From positions 124,001-188,000 of the forward strand of contig NZ_CP149798.1 in NCBI RefSeq assembly GCF_037940415.1: a DNA stretch of 64,000 bases, given 5' to 3'. The translations under genes were made by a program, and so were the position numbers. Position 1 is the first letter of the stretch, and each line of letters opens with the position of its first letter. Below the pieces are notes generated by a model. That model had not been told where the DNA came from. It made no database searches and saw only the letters and a list, made by a program, of their open reading frames with translations. The DNA is from Streptomyces sp. f51 (lineage in GTDB: Bacteria > Actinomycetota > Actinomycetes > Streptomycetales > Streptomycetaceae). This document shows positions 8,948 through 17,728 of the stretch, piece after piece.

Positions 8948-10027
8948 CTACCGGGAGTCCTCCGGGGCCCACACCCGGTCGGCGTAGTCCAGGAAGTTCC
9001 TGCCGAGGATCTTCTCGATGCGCTCCGAACCGAATCCGCGCCGTTCCAGCAGCCGGACGAGGTCGCGGAACTGGTCCACGCCCCTCAGGTCGAGCACGAA
9101 GGGAAGCGTGTCGTCGCGCTCCCCCGCCGCCCCGACTCCGGCCTGGCGCCGCAGGGCCACGTGCTCGGCGAGATGCGCGCGGTAGGCGTCGAGGTCGTCG
9201 ATGGACGTCACGGTGCCGTCGGTGCCGATGCCGACATGGTCCTCGCCGCACACGTTGACCGCGTGGACGATGTGCTCCACGACGTCGGCGGCCGTCGCGT
9301 GACCCGACACGTTCAGGAAGGGCATGAAGTAGATGCCCACGAAGCCGCCGCGTGAGGCCACCAGGCGCAGCTCCTCGTCCGTCTTGTTGCGGGGCAGGTC
9401 GGCGAGCGCGCGGCAGCCGGTGTGGTTGATCGAGACGGGGCGCCGCGCGATCTTGGCGGCCTCCAGGCAGGTGCGCTCACCGCTGTGCGAGAGGTCGACC
9501 ATGAGGCGGTGCTCGTCCAGGGCCTCGACCACGCTCCGGCCGAAGTCGGTCAGACCCCGGTTCTCCGGTGCCATGGAGCCGTCGCCGATGTGGTTGGCCT
9601 GGTTGTACGTGAGCTGGACGACCCGGACTCCGCGCTCGGCGAAGGTGGCGACGCGTCCGGTGTCCTCGCCGACCGCGACGGCGTTCTGGAAGCCGTAGAT
9701 CACGCCGATCCGGCGCTCCTCCCGGGCCCGCCGGATGTCCGCTGCCGTACGGACCTTGAGCAGGTCGGCCGCGTTGTCGCGGATGATCCCGTCCCAGACG
9801 TCGATCTCGTGCAGGGTGTGTTCGTAGGGCGGCAGATCGCCCATGGTGTAGCCGAGCGTGATGTTCACGGCGGTCAGACCGGAGGCGTGGGCGTCGGCCA
9901 ACGTGCGGGCGTCGACGGTCAGTTGCTCGCTTGAGGGGTTCAACTGCGCGGCGGCCTCGGCCGACTGGGGGGCGTTCGGGTTGTCGAGCTGTCCGAGCGC
10001 GTTGACGATCAGGGGGAGGTCGGTCAT
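8948..10027 (-). CDS. Peptidase M19 (membrane dipeptidase) family protein with altered metal site
   Basis: A 359-residue TIM-barrel protein of the renal dipeptidase family. His181 (DLSHSG), His202 (NHTGCRAL) and Asp270 (GIGTDG) match conserved metal or catalytic positions. The N-terminal HxD motif of canonical M19 enzymes is absent (residues 8-13 read VNALGQ), and the bridging Glu position reads Gln114 (YGFQNA). It may therefore hold fewer metals or cleave a different amide. The ATG at 10027 has GAGGAG upstream and overlaps the amidohydrolase stop as ATGA, so the two are translationally coupled. No signal peptide is seen. Confidence 0.82.
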   Translation of the reverse strand: MTDLPLIVNALGQLDNPNAPQSAEAAAQLNPSSEQLTVDARTLADAHASGLTAVNITLGYTMGDLPPYEHTLHEIDVWDGIIRDNAADLLKVRTAADIRRAREERRIGVIYGFQNAVAVGEDTGRVATFAERGVRVVQLTYNQANHIGDGSMAPENRGLTDFGRSVVEALDEHRLMVDLSHSGERTCLEAAKIARRPVSINHTGCRALADLPRNKTDEELRLVASRGGFVGIYFMPFLNVSGHATAADVVEHIVHAVNVCGEDHVGIGTDGTVTSIDDLDAYRAHLAEHVALRRQAGVGAAGERDDTLPFVLDLRGVDQFRDLVRLLERRGFGSERIEKILGRNFLDYADRVWAPEDSR

Positions 10028-11361
10028 CGGGTCTCCTCGACGGGGTGGGTCACGGCGGCGCCGTCGAAGTCCCGGCGCTCGAAGCGCCGGCCTCGCTTGA
10101 CGGTCAGGGTGAGGCTGTGCAGGTTCTCGATGTCCCGCAGCGGATCGTCCTCCAGGACCACGAAGTTGGCGAGCTTGCCCGCCTCGACGCTGCCCATGAC
10201 GTCCTCGGCGCCCGCGCTGCGCGCACCGACGAGGGTGGCCGAGCGCAGCACCTGCGCGGGTGACATCCCGCAGCGCCGCACGAGGAAGGCCAACTCGTCG
10301 TAGAGGGCGGGGAACGGGTCCCCGGCGTCGGTCTCGTAGTCCGTGCCGGTCGCGATCTCCACGCCGGCCCGGTGGGCCTGGGCGGTGAGGACGGCGGCGA
10401 GCTCGGTGTTGGCCGCGGCACGGGCCGCGTCCTCGGGCCCCTCGCCCGCCAGCGCCTCGCTCGCCCACATGCCCGCGGTCGCGTCGAGGACCGTGCCGCG
10501 TCGCCGCATCAGGGCGAACAGTTCCTCGACACGGGGGTCGTCACCGGCGGCGAACCGCTCGTGGTCGACCTTCGGCTTGGTCTTGTAGCTGGTCAGGGGC
10601 TCGTCCGTGCCCTCGAAGGCGAGCAGCGTGACGTGCGAGACGCTGTCGGCGCCGGCCGCGACGACCTCGCCCGGCGAGGCGGGGAAGACGGTGGCGTGGG
10701 CCCAGACGGGGATGCCCTGGCGGTGCGCCTCCGCGGCGATCGCGGCGACGGTGGCGTGGTCGAGATCGGCGTACACCTTGATCGCGGAGGCGTGCGTCCC
10801 GCGGGCCAGGGCGACCGCGATCGGCAGGTCGGTGTCCTTGGTGATCGCCTGCATCCACGGCACGGCACCGGGCGTCTCGCCCTGGGAGACCTGGTGGGTG
10901 CGCGGGTCGTCGAAGAAGCCGGGTCCCGCCATCAGGGCGGCGTAGCGGATGTCGGGTCCCGGGATCTCGCCGACGAGCGTCGCCCGCGCGAGGTCGCCGA
11001 CCTGACGCAGGTCGTCGGCCATGTCCCGGATGGCGGTGACCCCGCTGTGGACGAGCCGGCGCAGCACCGCCTCGGCGACGGGCCGGTCCGGCGGGGTCGC
11101 GATGTGCTGGTGGGCGTCGATCAGGCCGGGGACGACGAATCTTCCGTCGAGGTCGAAGACCTGGGCGTCGGCGGGGAGGTCAGCGGCGATCTCGGCGTCG
11201 TCGCCGACGGCACGGATGACCTGGCCGTCGATCACGATGGACGTCGAGCCCCGGGCGGGGGCGCCCGTGCCGTCGAACAGTGTCGCGCCGCGGTAGACCG
11301 CGACGGTTCCCGTCACCGCGGGCGCGTGCGGGGCCGGTGCGCCCGAAGTCTCGTCCGTCAT
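10024..11361 (-). CDS. Amidohydrolase-superfamily enzyme (imidazolonepropionase/prolidase-like)
   Basis: A 445-residue metal-dependent amidohydrolase. The N-terminal composite beta domain leads to the metal motif DAHQH (His84, His86). A probable carboxylated Lys is in AIKVYADL, His residues are in VWAHATVF and DSVSHVTL, and the final Asp is in GTDYETDAG. This ligand set matches the group that includes Xaa-Pro/Xaa-Arg dipeptidases and imidazolonepropionases. The start at 11361 was chosen for its position 11 residues before conserved sequence. It is the first gene of a minus-strand unit with the M19 protein and is divergent from the IclR gene across a 161-bp region holding a palindrome. Confidence 0.84.
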   Translation of the reverse strand: MTDETSGAPAPHAPAVTGTVAVYRGATLFDGTGAPARGSTSIVIDGQVIRAVGDDAEIAADLPADAQVFDLDGRFVVPGLIDAHQHIATPPDRPVAEAVLRRLVHSGVTAIRDMADDLRQVGDLARATLVGEIPGPDIRYAALMAGPGFFDDPRTHQVSQGETPGAVPWMQAITKDTDLPIAVALARGTHASAIKVYADLDHATVAAIAAEAHRQGIPVWAHATVFPASPGEVVAAGADSVSHVTLLAFEGTDEPLTSYKTKPKVDHERFAAGDDPRVEELFALMRRRGTVLDATAGMWASEALAGEGPEDAARAAANTELAAVLTAQAHRAGVEIATGTDYETDAGDPFPALYDELAFLVRRCGMSPAQVLRSATLVGARSAGAEDVMGSVEAGKLANFVVLEDDPLRDIENLHSLTLTVKRGRRFERRDFDGAAVTHPVEETR

Positions 11362-11433
11362 CTTCACCTCAGTGGTAGCTGTGTCCCGGTCGGCGGTGGT
11401 TCCGCCCGGGCCGGTCGGCCGCTGGAACAATCT

Positions 11434-11452
11434 TGTTACGCTCTACGTAACA
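11434..11452. promoter_or_regulatory. Candidate IclR operator palindrome
   Basis: Arms TGTTACG / CGTAACA separated by CTCTA, in the divergent region between the amidohydrolase and IclR genes. The position (82 bp from one start, 71 bp from the other) and the 7-5-7 symmetry suit autoregulation by the adjacent IclR protein. Binding is inferred. Confidence 0.5.
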
Positions 11453-11522
11453 GACGTATCGTCTCTCGCAACATGCGCTACCGTACGCTCGCAGCTCACG
11501 ACGTCACAAGGAGGGGCCGGAA

Positions 11523-12320
11523 TTGCCCGAGGCACCCCGCACCGCGGTGGACAAGGCCCTGGACCTGGTCGAGGCCGTGGCCCGCGCCTCGCAGCCGCCG
11601 CGTCTGACCGACCTCGCCGAGGAGGTCGGCCTGCATCGCGCGACCGCCTACCGCGTGCTCGTCGACCTGGTCAGGCGCGGCTGGGTGCTGCGCGCCGGCG
11701 ACCGCTACCTGCCCGGCACGGCGGTCCTCCAGCTGTCGTCCTCGGCGGCCCGCAACTCGCTCGGCGCGCTGGCCCGTCCTGTGCTCGCGGCGCTGTCCGA
11801 GCGCACCGGCTTGATGGTCAACCTCCAGGTGCCCGAGGTCGACCGGTCCCGCGTGATCGACGTCGTACGGCCCGACCGGCTGGCGATGATCAGCAGTCTG
11901 ACCGGGCAGGCCCTGCCCGTTCACCGGTTTGCGGGACCGCTCGCCCTCGTGGCCGCGCTCACCCCCGCCGACCGGGTGCCCTATCTGCGCGCCGCCGAGG
12001 AGGCCGGTTTCCCGCTGGAGGGGCCCGAAGGGCTGCTGTCCGACATCGAGGAAGCCGAACGAACCGGATTCGCCGTCGAGTACGGGCGCAACGAACAGCC
12101 GGTCGCCTCGCTCGCCCGCGCCGTGGTCACCCGTCCCGGCGCGCCGGGCTGCGCCCTCACCCTGGTCGGACTGGGGCCGGACTTCGGCGAGGCCCGTCTG
12201 CCCGGCCTGCGGGAGCGGCTGCGCGAGGCGACGGACGAGCTGGCGCACATCCTCTCCGGCGCCCCGGCCTCCGAACCCCCCTCTCCCTCCCCCGCCCCGT
12301 CCACCGAAGGCCCGGCATGA
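11523..12320 (+). CDS. IclR-family transcriptional regulator
   Basis: A 265-residue protein. The N-terminal winged HTH (residues ~5-65) includes LTDLAEEVGLHRATAYRVL, and the C-terminal IclR effector domain (~75-245) has AMISSLTGQALPVHRFAGP-like core sequence. The start codon is TTG, preceded by a strong AAGGAGG. The last codons overlap the next gene as ATGA, indicating translational coupling with the ornithine cyclodeaminase homologue. It most likely controls this gene and the divergent amidohydrolase/dipeptidase pair; the ligand is unknown. The Pro/Ser-rich C-terminal tail (~245-265) is probably disordered. Confidence 0.88.
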   Translation: MPEAPRTAVDKALDLVEAVARASQPPRLTDLAEEVGLHRATAYRVLVDLVRRGWVLRAGDRYLPGTAVLQLSSSAARNSLGALARPVLAALSERTGLMVNLQVPEVDRSRVIDVVRPDRLAMISSLTGQALPVHRFAGPLALVAALTPADRVPYLRAAEEAGFPLEGPEGLLSDIEEAERTGFAVEYGRNEQPVASLARAVVTRPGAPGCALTLVGLGPDFGEARLPGLRERLREATDELAHILSGAPASEPPSPSPAPSTEGPA

Positions 12321-13267
12321 GCGAGATCCTCTTCCTCGACGGAGCGCGGACACGCGCCGCACTCGACCCGCACCGCGTCCTGGAGGCCCTGACCACGGCC
12401 CTGATCGCCGTCGCCCGGGACGAGGTCTCCGTACCGCCGCGGATCGCCGCGCACACCCCGCACGGTCTGCTCGGCGCGATGCCCGGCCATGTGCCGGGGC
12501 TCGGGCTCGCGGCCAAGCTCGTGTCCGTGTTCGCCGACCCGGAGCGCCCCGGCCGCAGCAGCCACCGGGGCCTCGTCGCGTTCTTCGACGAGACCGACGG
12601 CCGCCCGCTGGCCCTGATGGACGCGGAGCCCCTCACCGAGATCCGGACCGCGGCCACCGCCACGCTCAGCGCCCGCGCCCTGGCCCGTCCCGGGGCCGGC
12701 GGGGTGGCCGTCGTCGGAACGGGCGCCCAGGCACGGGCCCAGATCGCGCTCCTGGCGGCCGTGGACCCCGCCACCCCCGTCGTCGTCGCGGGCCGTGATC
12801 GCGAACGCGCCCGCAGTGCCGCCGCCCTCCACCCGGCCGGCCGGGTCGCGTACGGCATCGAGGACGCCGTACGAGGGGCATGCACGGTGTTCTGCTGCAC
12901 CGGCGCCGTGCGTCCGGTGATCCGTCGCGACTGGCTCGCGCCCGGCACCCACATCAGCTCGGTGGGCGGCTCCCACGGGCCCGAACTGGACGCCGACACC
13001 GTCCGGGACGCCGCCCTCTTCGCCGAGTGGCCCGGCGCCGCCACGACCGGGCCCCCCTCCGGCGCCCACGAACTCCAGGACCTCGCACCCGGCCGGGAGG
13101 TGACGCTCCTCGGCTCGGTCCTGTGCGGCGAACACCCCGGCCGGCGCGACGACGGCGAACTCACCCTGTTCAAGTCGACCGGCCACGCGGCGCTCGACGT
13201 CGCCGCGGCCCACGTCGCCGACGCCGTGGCCCGCGCCCGGGAGTGGGGCACCCTCATCGCCCTGTGA
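12317..13267 (+). CDS. Ornithine cyclodeaminase/mu-crystallin family oxidoreductase
   Basis: A 316-residue protein with the OCD/mu-crystallin fold. The N-terminal substrate-binding region includes PPRIAAHTPHG and MDAEPLTEIRTAATATLSA. The Rossmann domain carries the dinucleotide motif VAVVGTGAQARAQ near residues 130-142, and a catalytic-type region HISSVGGSHGPELDAD follows. The family includes ornithine cyclodeaminase, alanine dehydrogenase and ketimine reductases, and sequence alone does not decide between them. It is coupled to iclR by ATGA. The neighbouring dipeptidase, amidohydrolase and aminotransferase suggest a shared route for an amino acid released from a peptide or amide. Confidence 0.86.
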   Translation: MSEILFLDGARTRAALDPHRVLEALTTALIAVARDEVSVPPRIAAHTPHGLLGAMPGHVPGLGLAAKLVSVFADPERPGRSSHRGLVAFFDETDGRPLALMDAEPLTEIRTAATATLSARALARPGAGGVAVVGTGAQARAQIALLAAVDPATPVVVAGRDRERARSAAALHPAGRVAYGIEDAVRGACTVFCCTGAVRPVIRRDWLAPGTHISSVGGSHGPELDADTVRDAALFAEWPGAATTGPPSGAHELQDLAPGREVTLLGSVLCGEHPGRRDDGELTLFKSTGHAALDVAAAHVADAVARAREWGTLIAL

Positions 13268-13407
13268 GCCGGGGTCCGCGCGTCCGGCGCGACCCGTGGA
13301 CTTTCCGCCCCCGATGCGACCATGCTGAAGGTGCTTCCGTCGTTTCCGCCGGTCCGGGACGGACCGCGGGCCCGGCGGAACGGGACGCGAAGGGAGGCCG
13401 AAGCCCC

Positions 13408-14295
13408 ATGGCACGGACCGGAGCGAACGGCGGCGGAGTACGGGAACGACTGGGCAGCGCCCTGTTCACACGGGTCGCGGGCCCCGACGGGCCGGAGAAC
13501 CGCGCCCGTATCCACGGCACGCCGGGGCCGCGCTGGTTCGGACCCGACCGCCCGATCCGCACGGTGCACGGGGACGCGTCGATGTTCATCGGCGGCCTCT
13601 CCGCACTGCTGCTCCAGTCGCTCCACCCGCTCGCCATGGCCGCCGTCTCCGCGCACTCGGGCTTCCGCGGCGACCCCTGGGGCAGACTCCAGCGCACCAG
13701 CACCTTCCTCGCCGTGACCACGTACGGAACGGCCGACAGCGCCCAGGAGGCCTGCGACCGGGTACGGGCGGTGCACCGGCGCGTGCGCGGTACGACCTCG
13801 GACGGGACGCCGTACCACGCCGCGGATCCGCACCTTCTCGGCTGGGTCCACGTCGCGGAGGTCGACAGCTTCCTGCGCGCGCACCGGCGCTACGGCGCGC
13901 GGCCGCTGTCCGGACCCGACTACGACGCGTACGTGGCGGACACGGCCCGCGTCGCCTCCGCGCTGGGCGTCCTGGACCCGCCCACGGACCGCGCCGAACT
14001 CGCGGAGCGGCTGAACGCGTACCGCGCCGAGGCGCGGGCGACGCCCGAAGCCCGCGACGCCGCCCGGTTCCTGCTGCTGAACCCGCCGGTGCCGCTCGTC
14101 GCCCGGCTGCCCTACGGGGTGCTCGCCGCGAACGCGGTGTCCCTGCTGCCCACGTGGGCGGCGTCCGAACTCCGGCTGCCCCGGCTTCCGTTGGTGGACA
14201 GCGTGTGCGTCCGTCCGCTCGGCTGCGCCTTCACCTCGGCGGTGCGCTGGGCGATGGCACCGCAGCGGGCGCGAGCCGTCGAAGCGGTGGTCTGA
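13408..14295 (+). CDS. Oxygenase MpaB-family protein (DUF2236)
   Basis: A 295-residue DUF2236 protein. Characteristic segments are LLLQSLHPLAMAAVSAHS, FRGDPWGRLQRTSTFLAVT and LGWVHVAEVDSFL, whose conserved His and Arg residues fit the family's haem-b site. The family includes the latex-clearing Lcp proteins and fungal MpaB, so an oxygenase role is inferred. No signal peptide is apparent. The ATG at 13408 follows AGGGAGG at a slightly long spacing; an in-frame ORF extends far upstream but only through the antiparallel coding region of the previous gene. Confidence 0.84.
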   Translation: MARTGANGGGVRERLGSALFTRVAGPDGPENRARIHGTPGPRWFGPDRPIRTVHGDASMFIGGLSALLLQSLHPLAMAAVSAHSGFRGDPWGRLQRTSTFLAVTTYGTADSAQEACDRVRAVHRRVRGTTSDGTPYHAADPHLLGWVHVAEVDSFLRAHRRYGARPLSGPDYDAYVADTARVASALGVLDPPTDRAELAERLNAYRAEARATPEARDAARFLLLNPPVPLVARLPYGVLAANAVSLLPTWAASELRLPRLPLVDSVCVRPLGCAFTSAVRWAMAPQRARAVEAVV

Positions 14296-14414
14296 GGGGC
14301 GGTCGCACGAGCGGCGCCCGCACCCGACGGCCCGCCGGAGCGCTCGCCGCCGGTGCGCCGAGCCGGTACCAACTCGGTCAAGTCGGCACACAGCGGGGCC
14401 CGGGCCGAAAGACT

Positions 14415-16448
14415 GTGCGTGTGCTGAGAAACCTGCCGACCGTTCCTCCGGGGTTCGTCGGACGCCGGGAAGAACTCGCCCACCTCGACCGCGCGTTGCG
14501 CGAGGAACGGGTCGTGACCCTGACCGGGGCCGGCGGGGTCGGCAAGAGCCGGCTCGCGCTGGAGGCGGCGGACCGGATGCTGCGCGCGGGAGAACGCGGG
14601 GTGGCGTGGGCCGATCTGTGGCCGTTGCCCGACGACCGGCTGCTCGTCGCCTCCGTGGCCGACGCCGTGGACTTCGCCGACCACACGACCCACCCGGAAC
14701 TGGACTCCCTGACCGACTGGCTGGCCGACCGGGACGCCCTGCTCGTCCTGGACTCCTGCGAGCACCTGGTCGGCCCGTGCCGTCGCGTGGTCGCCCGGCT
14801 CGTCAGGGCCTGCCCGCGCCTGACCGTCCTGGTCACGAGCCGGGAGCCGCTGGGTGTCACCGGTGAACACGTCGTCGCCGTAGGGCCGTTGCCGTCCGAC
14901 ACGGACGCCGTGGAGATGTTCCGTCTGCGCGCGGCCGCCGCCGGTGCCCCGGTGTCCTCCCCGGCGGACCTGGTCGCCGTCGCCCGCCTGTGCGCACGGC
15001 TCGAAGGCATGCCGCTCGCGGTGGAGCTGATCGCCGGACAACTGGCGCACCGTACGGTCGAGGAGGTCGAGTTCGAGCTCGGCACGCGCCTGGACATCAC
15101 GGCGGAGGGCACGCTCGCCGGGCCGCCGCGCCACCGCGCGGTACGGACGACGATCGGCTGGAGCCACGAGCTGTGCGAACCCCCCGAACGCCTTTTGTGG
15201 GCACGGATGTCGGTGTTCCGCGAGCCGGTGGACGCGGCCACCGTGCGCGCGGTGTGCGCCGGAGGCCCGCTCGGCGGGGACGACGTCGACCGGGCGCTGA
15301 CGGGCCTGTCGCGCAAGTCGGTGCTGTCGCACGCCGACGGCGTGTACCGGATGCTCGACACCGTCCGGGAGTACGGCCGTATGTGGCTCGACCGGCTGGG
15401 CGAGGGCCGTGCGTCGGCCGACCGGCACGCCGCGCACTTCCTCGGGACGGCCCGCGACGCCCAGGACGGCTGGCTGGGGGAACGGCAGGCGCGCTGGTAC
15501 GGGCGGCTTCGGTCGGCGCACGCCGACCTGTGCGCGGCGCTCGACCACCTGCTCTCCGAACGGCCGGACAGCGCGCTGGAGTTGATCGGACTGCTCGCCT
15601 TCCCGTGGAGCTGCTGCGGACATCTCAGGGAAGCGGCGGCGTACCTGGAGGACGCGCTGGCGCTGTCCGCCGCCTCGGGTCCGGTCAGGACCAGGGCGCT
15701 GTGGGCGCTGGGCATCACCCGGGTCCTGCGCGGCGAGCACGAGCAGGCGGGCCGGCTGGCCGTGTTCTGCCGTGACCGCGCGGAGGTCCAGGAGGACGTC
15801 GGCGGAGCGCTGGACGCCGCCTATCTCCTCGGTCTGACCCACCTGTTGCTGGGGCGGCCCATGGCGGCGAGACAGGAGGTCGAGCGCGCTCTGCGGGGCG
15901 CGGGCGGGACGGCGTTCACCTCCCCCGGGCACATCCTGTGCCACCTGGTCCGGGTGTTCGCCCTCACCGCCGAGGGGCTGCTGGACGAGGCACGCCGGGA
16001 GGCGGAGGAGCTGCGAGGGGGCTGTGTCGCCCGCGGCGAGTGGTGGACACGCTCGTACACCGACTACCAACTGGCACTCATCGGCCTCTTCGAGGACCGC
16101 GCGGAGGACGCCACCGCCCACGCCCTGTCGATGCTGGACGGCAAGCGGCACATCGGGGACAGCTTCGGCATCGCGCTGGGCCTGGACCTGCTGGCCTCCG
16201 CCCTGGCCGCGCAGGGCGCGGGCGAACGGGCGGTCGCCGCGTACGGCGCCGGGGAGACGTACTGGAGCGCGGTGGGCCACCCCCAGCGCGGCACCCCCGA
16301 GCTGGGCCCGGTCCGGGAGCGGTACGAGGACACGGCCCGCTCCCTCCTCGGCGACGACGGGTACGAACGGGCCCTGGCGCACTCGGCCCTCACCGACCCC
16401 GAGACGGTCCTGCACGGTCTCCTCGACGGTCCCAGGGGCGGCCGCTGA
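14415..16448 (+). CDS. STAND/NB-ARC-like ATPase with TPR region, no DNA-binding domain seen
   Basis: About 677 residues. An N-terminal P-loop NTPase carries Walker A LTGAGGVGKSRLA (residues ~38-50) and Walker B ALLVLDSCEHL, then a sensor-like VLVTSREPLGV. A winged-helix-like segment follows (GWSHELCEPPERLLWARMSVF). The C-terminal half (~350-670) is Ala/Leu-rich and helical, consistent with TPR repeats. This matches the ATPase part of AfsR/SARP and LuxR-LAL regulators, but neither a SARP domain nor a C-terminal LuxR HTH is present. The start is uncertain: GTG at 14415 or 14421 is favoured because the conserved N-terminus (FVGRREEL) begins about 15 residues later. Confidence 0.78.
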   Translation: MRVLRNLPTVPPGFVGRREELAHLDRALREERVVTLTGAGGVGKSRLALEAADRMLRAGERGVAWADLWPLPDDRLLVASVADAVDFADHTTHPELDSLTDWLADRDALLVLDSCEHLVGPCRRVVARLVRACPRLTVLVTSREPLGVTGEHVVAVGPLPSDTDAVEMFRLRAAAAGAPVSSPADLVAVARLCARLEGMPLAVELIAGQLAHRTVEEVEFELGTRLDITAEGTLAGPPRHRAVRTTIGWSHELCEPPERLLWARMSVFREPVDAATVRAVCAGGPLGGDDVDRALTGLSRKSVLSHADGVYRMLDTVREYGRMWLDRLGEGRASADRHAAHFLGTARDAQDGWLGERQARWYGRLRSAHADLCAALDHLLSERPDSALELIGLLAFPWSCCGHLREAAAYLEDALALSAASGPVRTRALWALGITRVLRGEHEQAGRLAVFCRDRAEVQEDVGGALDAAYLLGLTHLLLGRPMAARQEVERALRGAGGTAFTSPGHILCHLVRVFALTAEGLLDEARREAEELRGGCVARGEWWTRSYTDYQLALIGLFEDRAEDATAHALSMLDGKRHIGDSFGIALGLDLLASALAAQGAGERAVAAYGAGETYWSAVGHPQRGTPELGPVRERYEDTARSLLGDDGYERALAHSALTDPETVLHGLLDGPRGGR

Positions 16449-16664
16449 CACACGGCGGACCCGGTCCCCGCGCCTGCATCCAGGGGGCGGCTTTGCGGCG
16501 AATGAGCAGTGAGCCCGGCGGACCGGCCGGGCGACTGACGGCTCCGAGACCGAGGTGAGGCCCGTCATGTGCCGCCGACCTGCATCAACGCCCGTCGCCC
16601 GTGGCCGGGACACGGCTTCCGGCGGAACACGGTCCACCACTCGCCCGGGAGCGGAGCCGTGGAA

Positions 16665-17687
16665 ATGAGGACCGACGAGGGGACGGACACCGCGGCCGTG
16701 GGCGTCACCACCGGGTTCCTGGCGCGCCGGCTCGGGGTGTCGCCCACGACGCTGCGCTCCTGGGACCGGCGGTACGGTCTGGGGCCCGCGGTACGGGTGG
16801 ACGGCCGCCACCGCCGCTGGACGCCCGACGACGTGGCCATGCTCCAGGAGATGTGCCGGCTGACCGCCGCCGGCCTGCCGCCCGCCGAGGCGGCCCGTGC
16901 CGCGAAGGAGGGCGCTCGCGGCCGTGTCGCGGCTTCGCCCGCCCTCGCCTCCCGGGCCCGGACCACGGCGCGCGCCGGGACGGGCGTCCGGACCGCGGAA
17001 GGGACGCCGGGAGACGTGGCCCAGGAATGCCGGGGCCTCGCCCGGGCCGCCGTCCGGCTGGACGCCCACGCCGTCCAGGAACTGCTGACGGCGGCGGTCA
17101 CGACCCATGGTCTGACCAAGGCGTGGGAGGAGGTGATGGTGCCCGCCCTGCGGGAGGTGGGCCGCCGATGGGAGTCCTCGGGGGACCGTCACGTCGAGGT
17201 CGAGCGCCTCATGTCCTGGCACGTCTCCGCCACCCTGCTGCGGGTCTACGTGTCCGCGGCGGGGCACGAACCGCCGGCCTCGGCGTCACCCGTGCTGCTG
17301 GCCTGCGTTCCGGGTGAGCTGCACACCCTGTCCCTGGAGGCGCTCAACGCGGCGCTGGCGGAACGGCGGGTACCGGTGCTGATGCTCGGCGCGGCCGTCC
17401 CGCCCGAGGCCCTCCTGGCGGCGGTGCGCCGGGTCGGACCCCCGGCGGTGGTCCTGTGGTCCCAGTCCTGGTCCACGGCGAACCTCCCGCTCGCCCGCCA
17501 TCTCGCCGCGACGCGCTGGGGTGTACGGGGAGCACGGACACGGAGCCGGATCGTGCTCGGCGGACCGGGCTGGGGCACCGAGCCGGGCCCCGGACTCCTT
17601 CGTCCGGGGCACCTCGCCGAGGCACTGCGCCTGATCACCGCGCCGGACGACCGGGCCCCCGGCACGAAGGCTCCGGCCCGCTCCTGA
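16665..17687 (+). CDS. MerR-family regulator with cobalamin-binding domain
   Basis: A 340-residue protein. The N-terminal MerR HTH (residues ~14-80) has GFLARRLGVSPTTLRSWDRR. A four-helix B12-binding cap follows (~115-200) with Trp169, and then a Rossmann-like cobalamin domain (~205-325) with the lower-ligand type His220 in GELHTLSLEAL. The layout is that of CarH/LitR. However, the light-sensing Wx9EH signature is not intact: the cap reads W-x10-E-R (Trp169, Glu180, Arg181), so B12 binding without CarH-type photochemistry is possible. The start could be GTG at 16659. No carotenoid genes are nearby; the target is unknown. Confidence 0.82.
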   Translation: MRTDEGTDTAAVGVTTGFLARRLGVSPTTLRSWDRRYGLGPAVRVDGRHRRWTPDDVAMLQEMCRLTAAGLPPAEAARAAKEGARGRVAASPALASRARTTARAGTGVRTAEGTPGDVAQECRGLARAAVRLDAHAVQELLTAAVTTHGLTKAWEEVMVPALREVGRRWESSGDRHVEVERLMSWHVSATLLRVYVSAAGHEPPASASPVLLACVPGELHTLSLEALNAALAERRVPVLMLGAAVPPEALLAAVRRVGPPAVVLWSQSWSTANLPLARHLAATRWGVRGARTRSRIVLGGPGWGTEPGPGLLRPGHLAEALRLITAPDDRAPGTKAPARS

Positions 17688-17728
17688 GGCACGGCCGGGG
17701 CACGGCCCAGGACCGGCCTCCGACCGGC

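Noticed and set aside
16665..17687. Calling the MerR-B12 protein a CarH photoreceptor
   Set aside because: The Glu-His pair is Glu-Arg and the spacing is one residue longer, so only a B12-domain MerR is supported.
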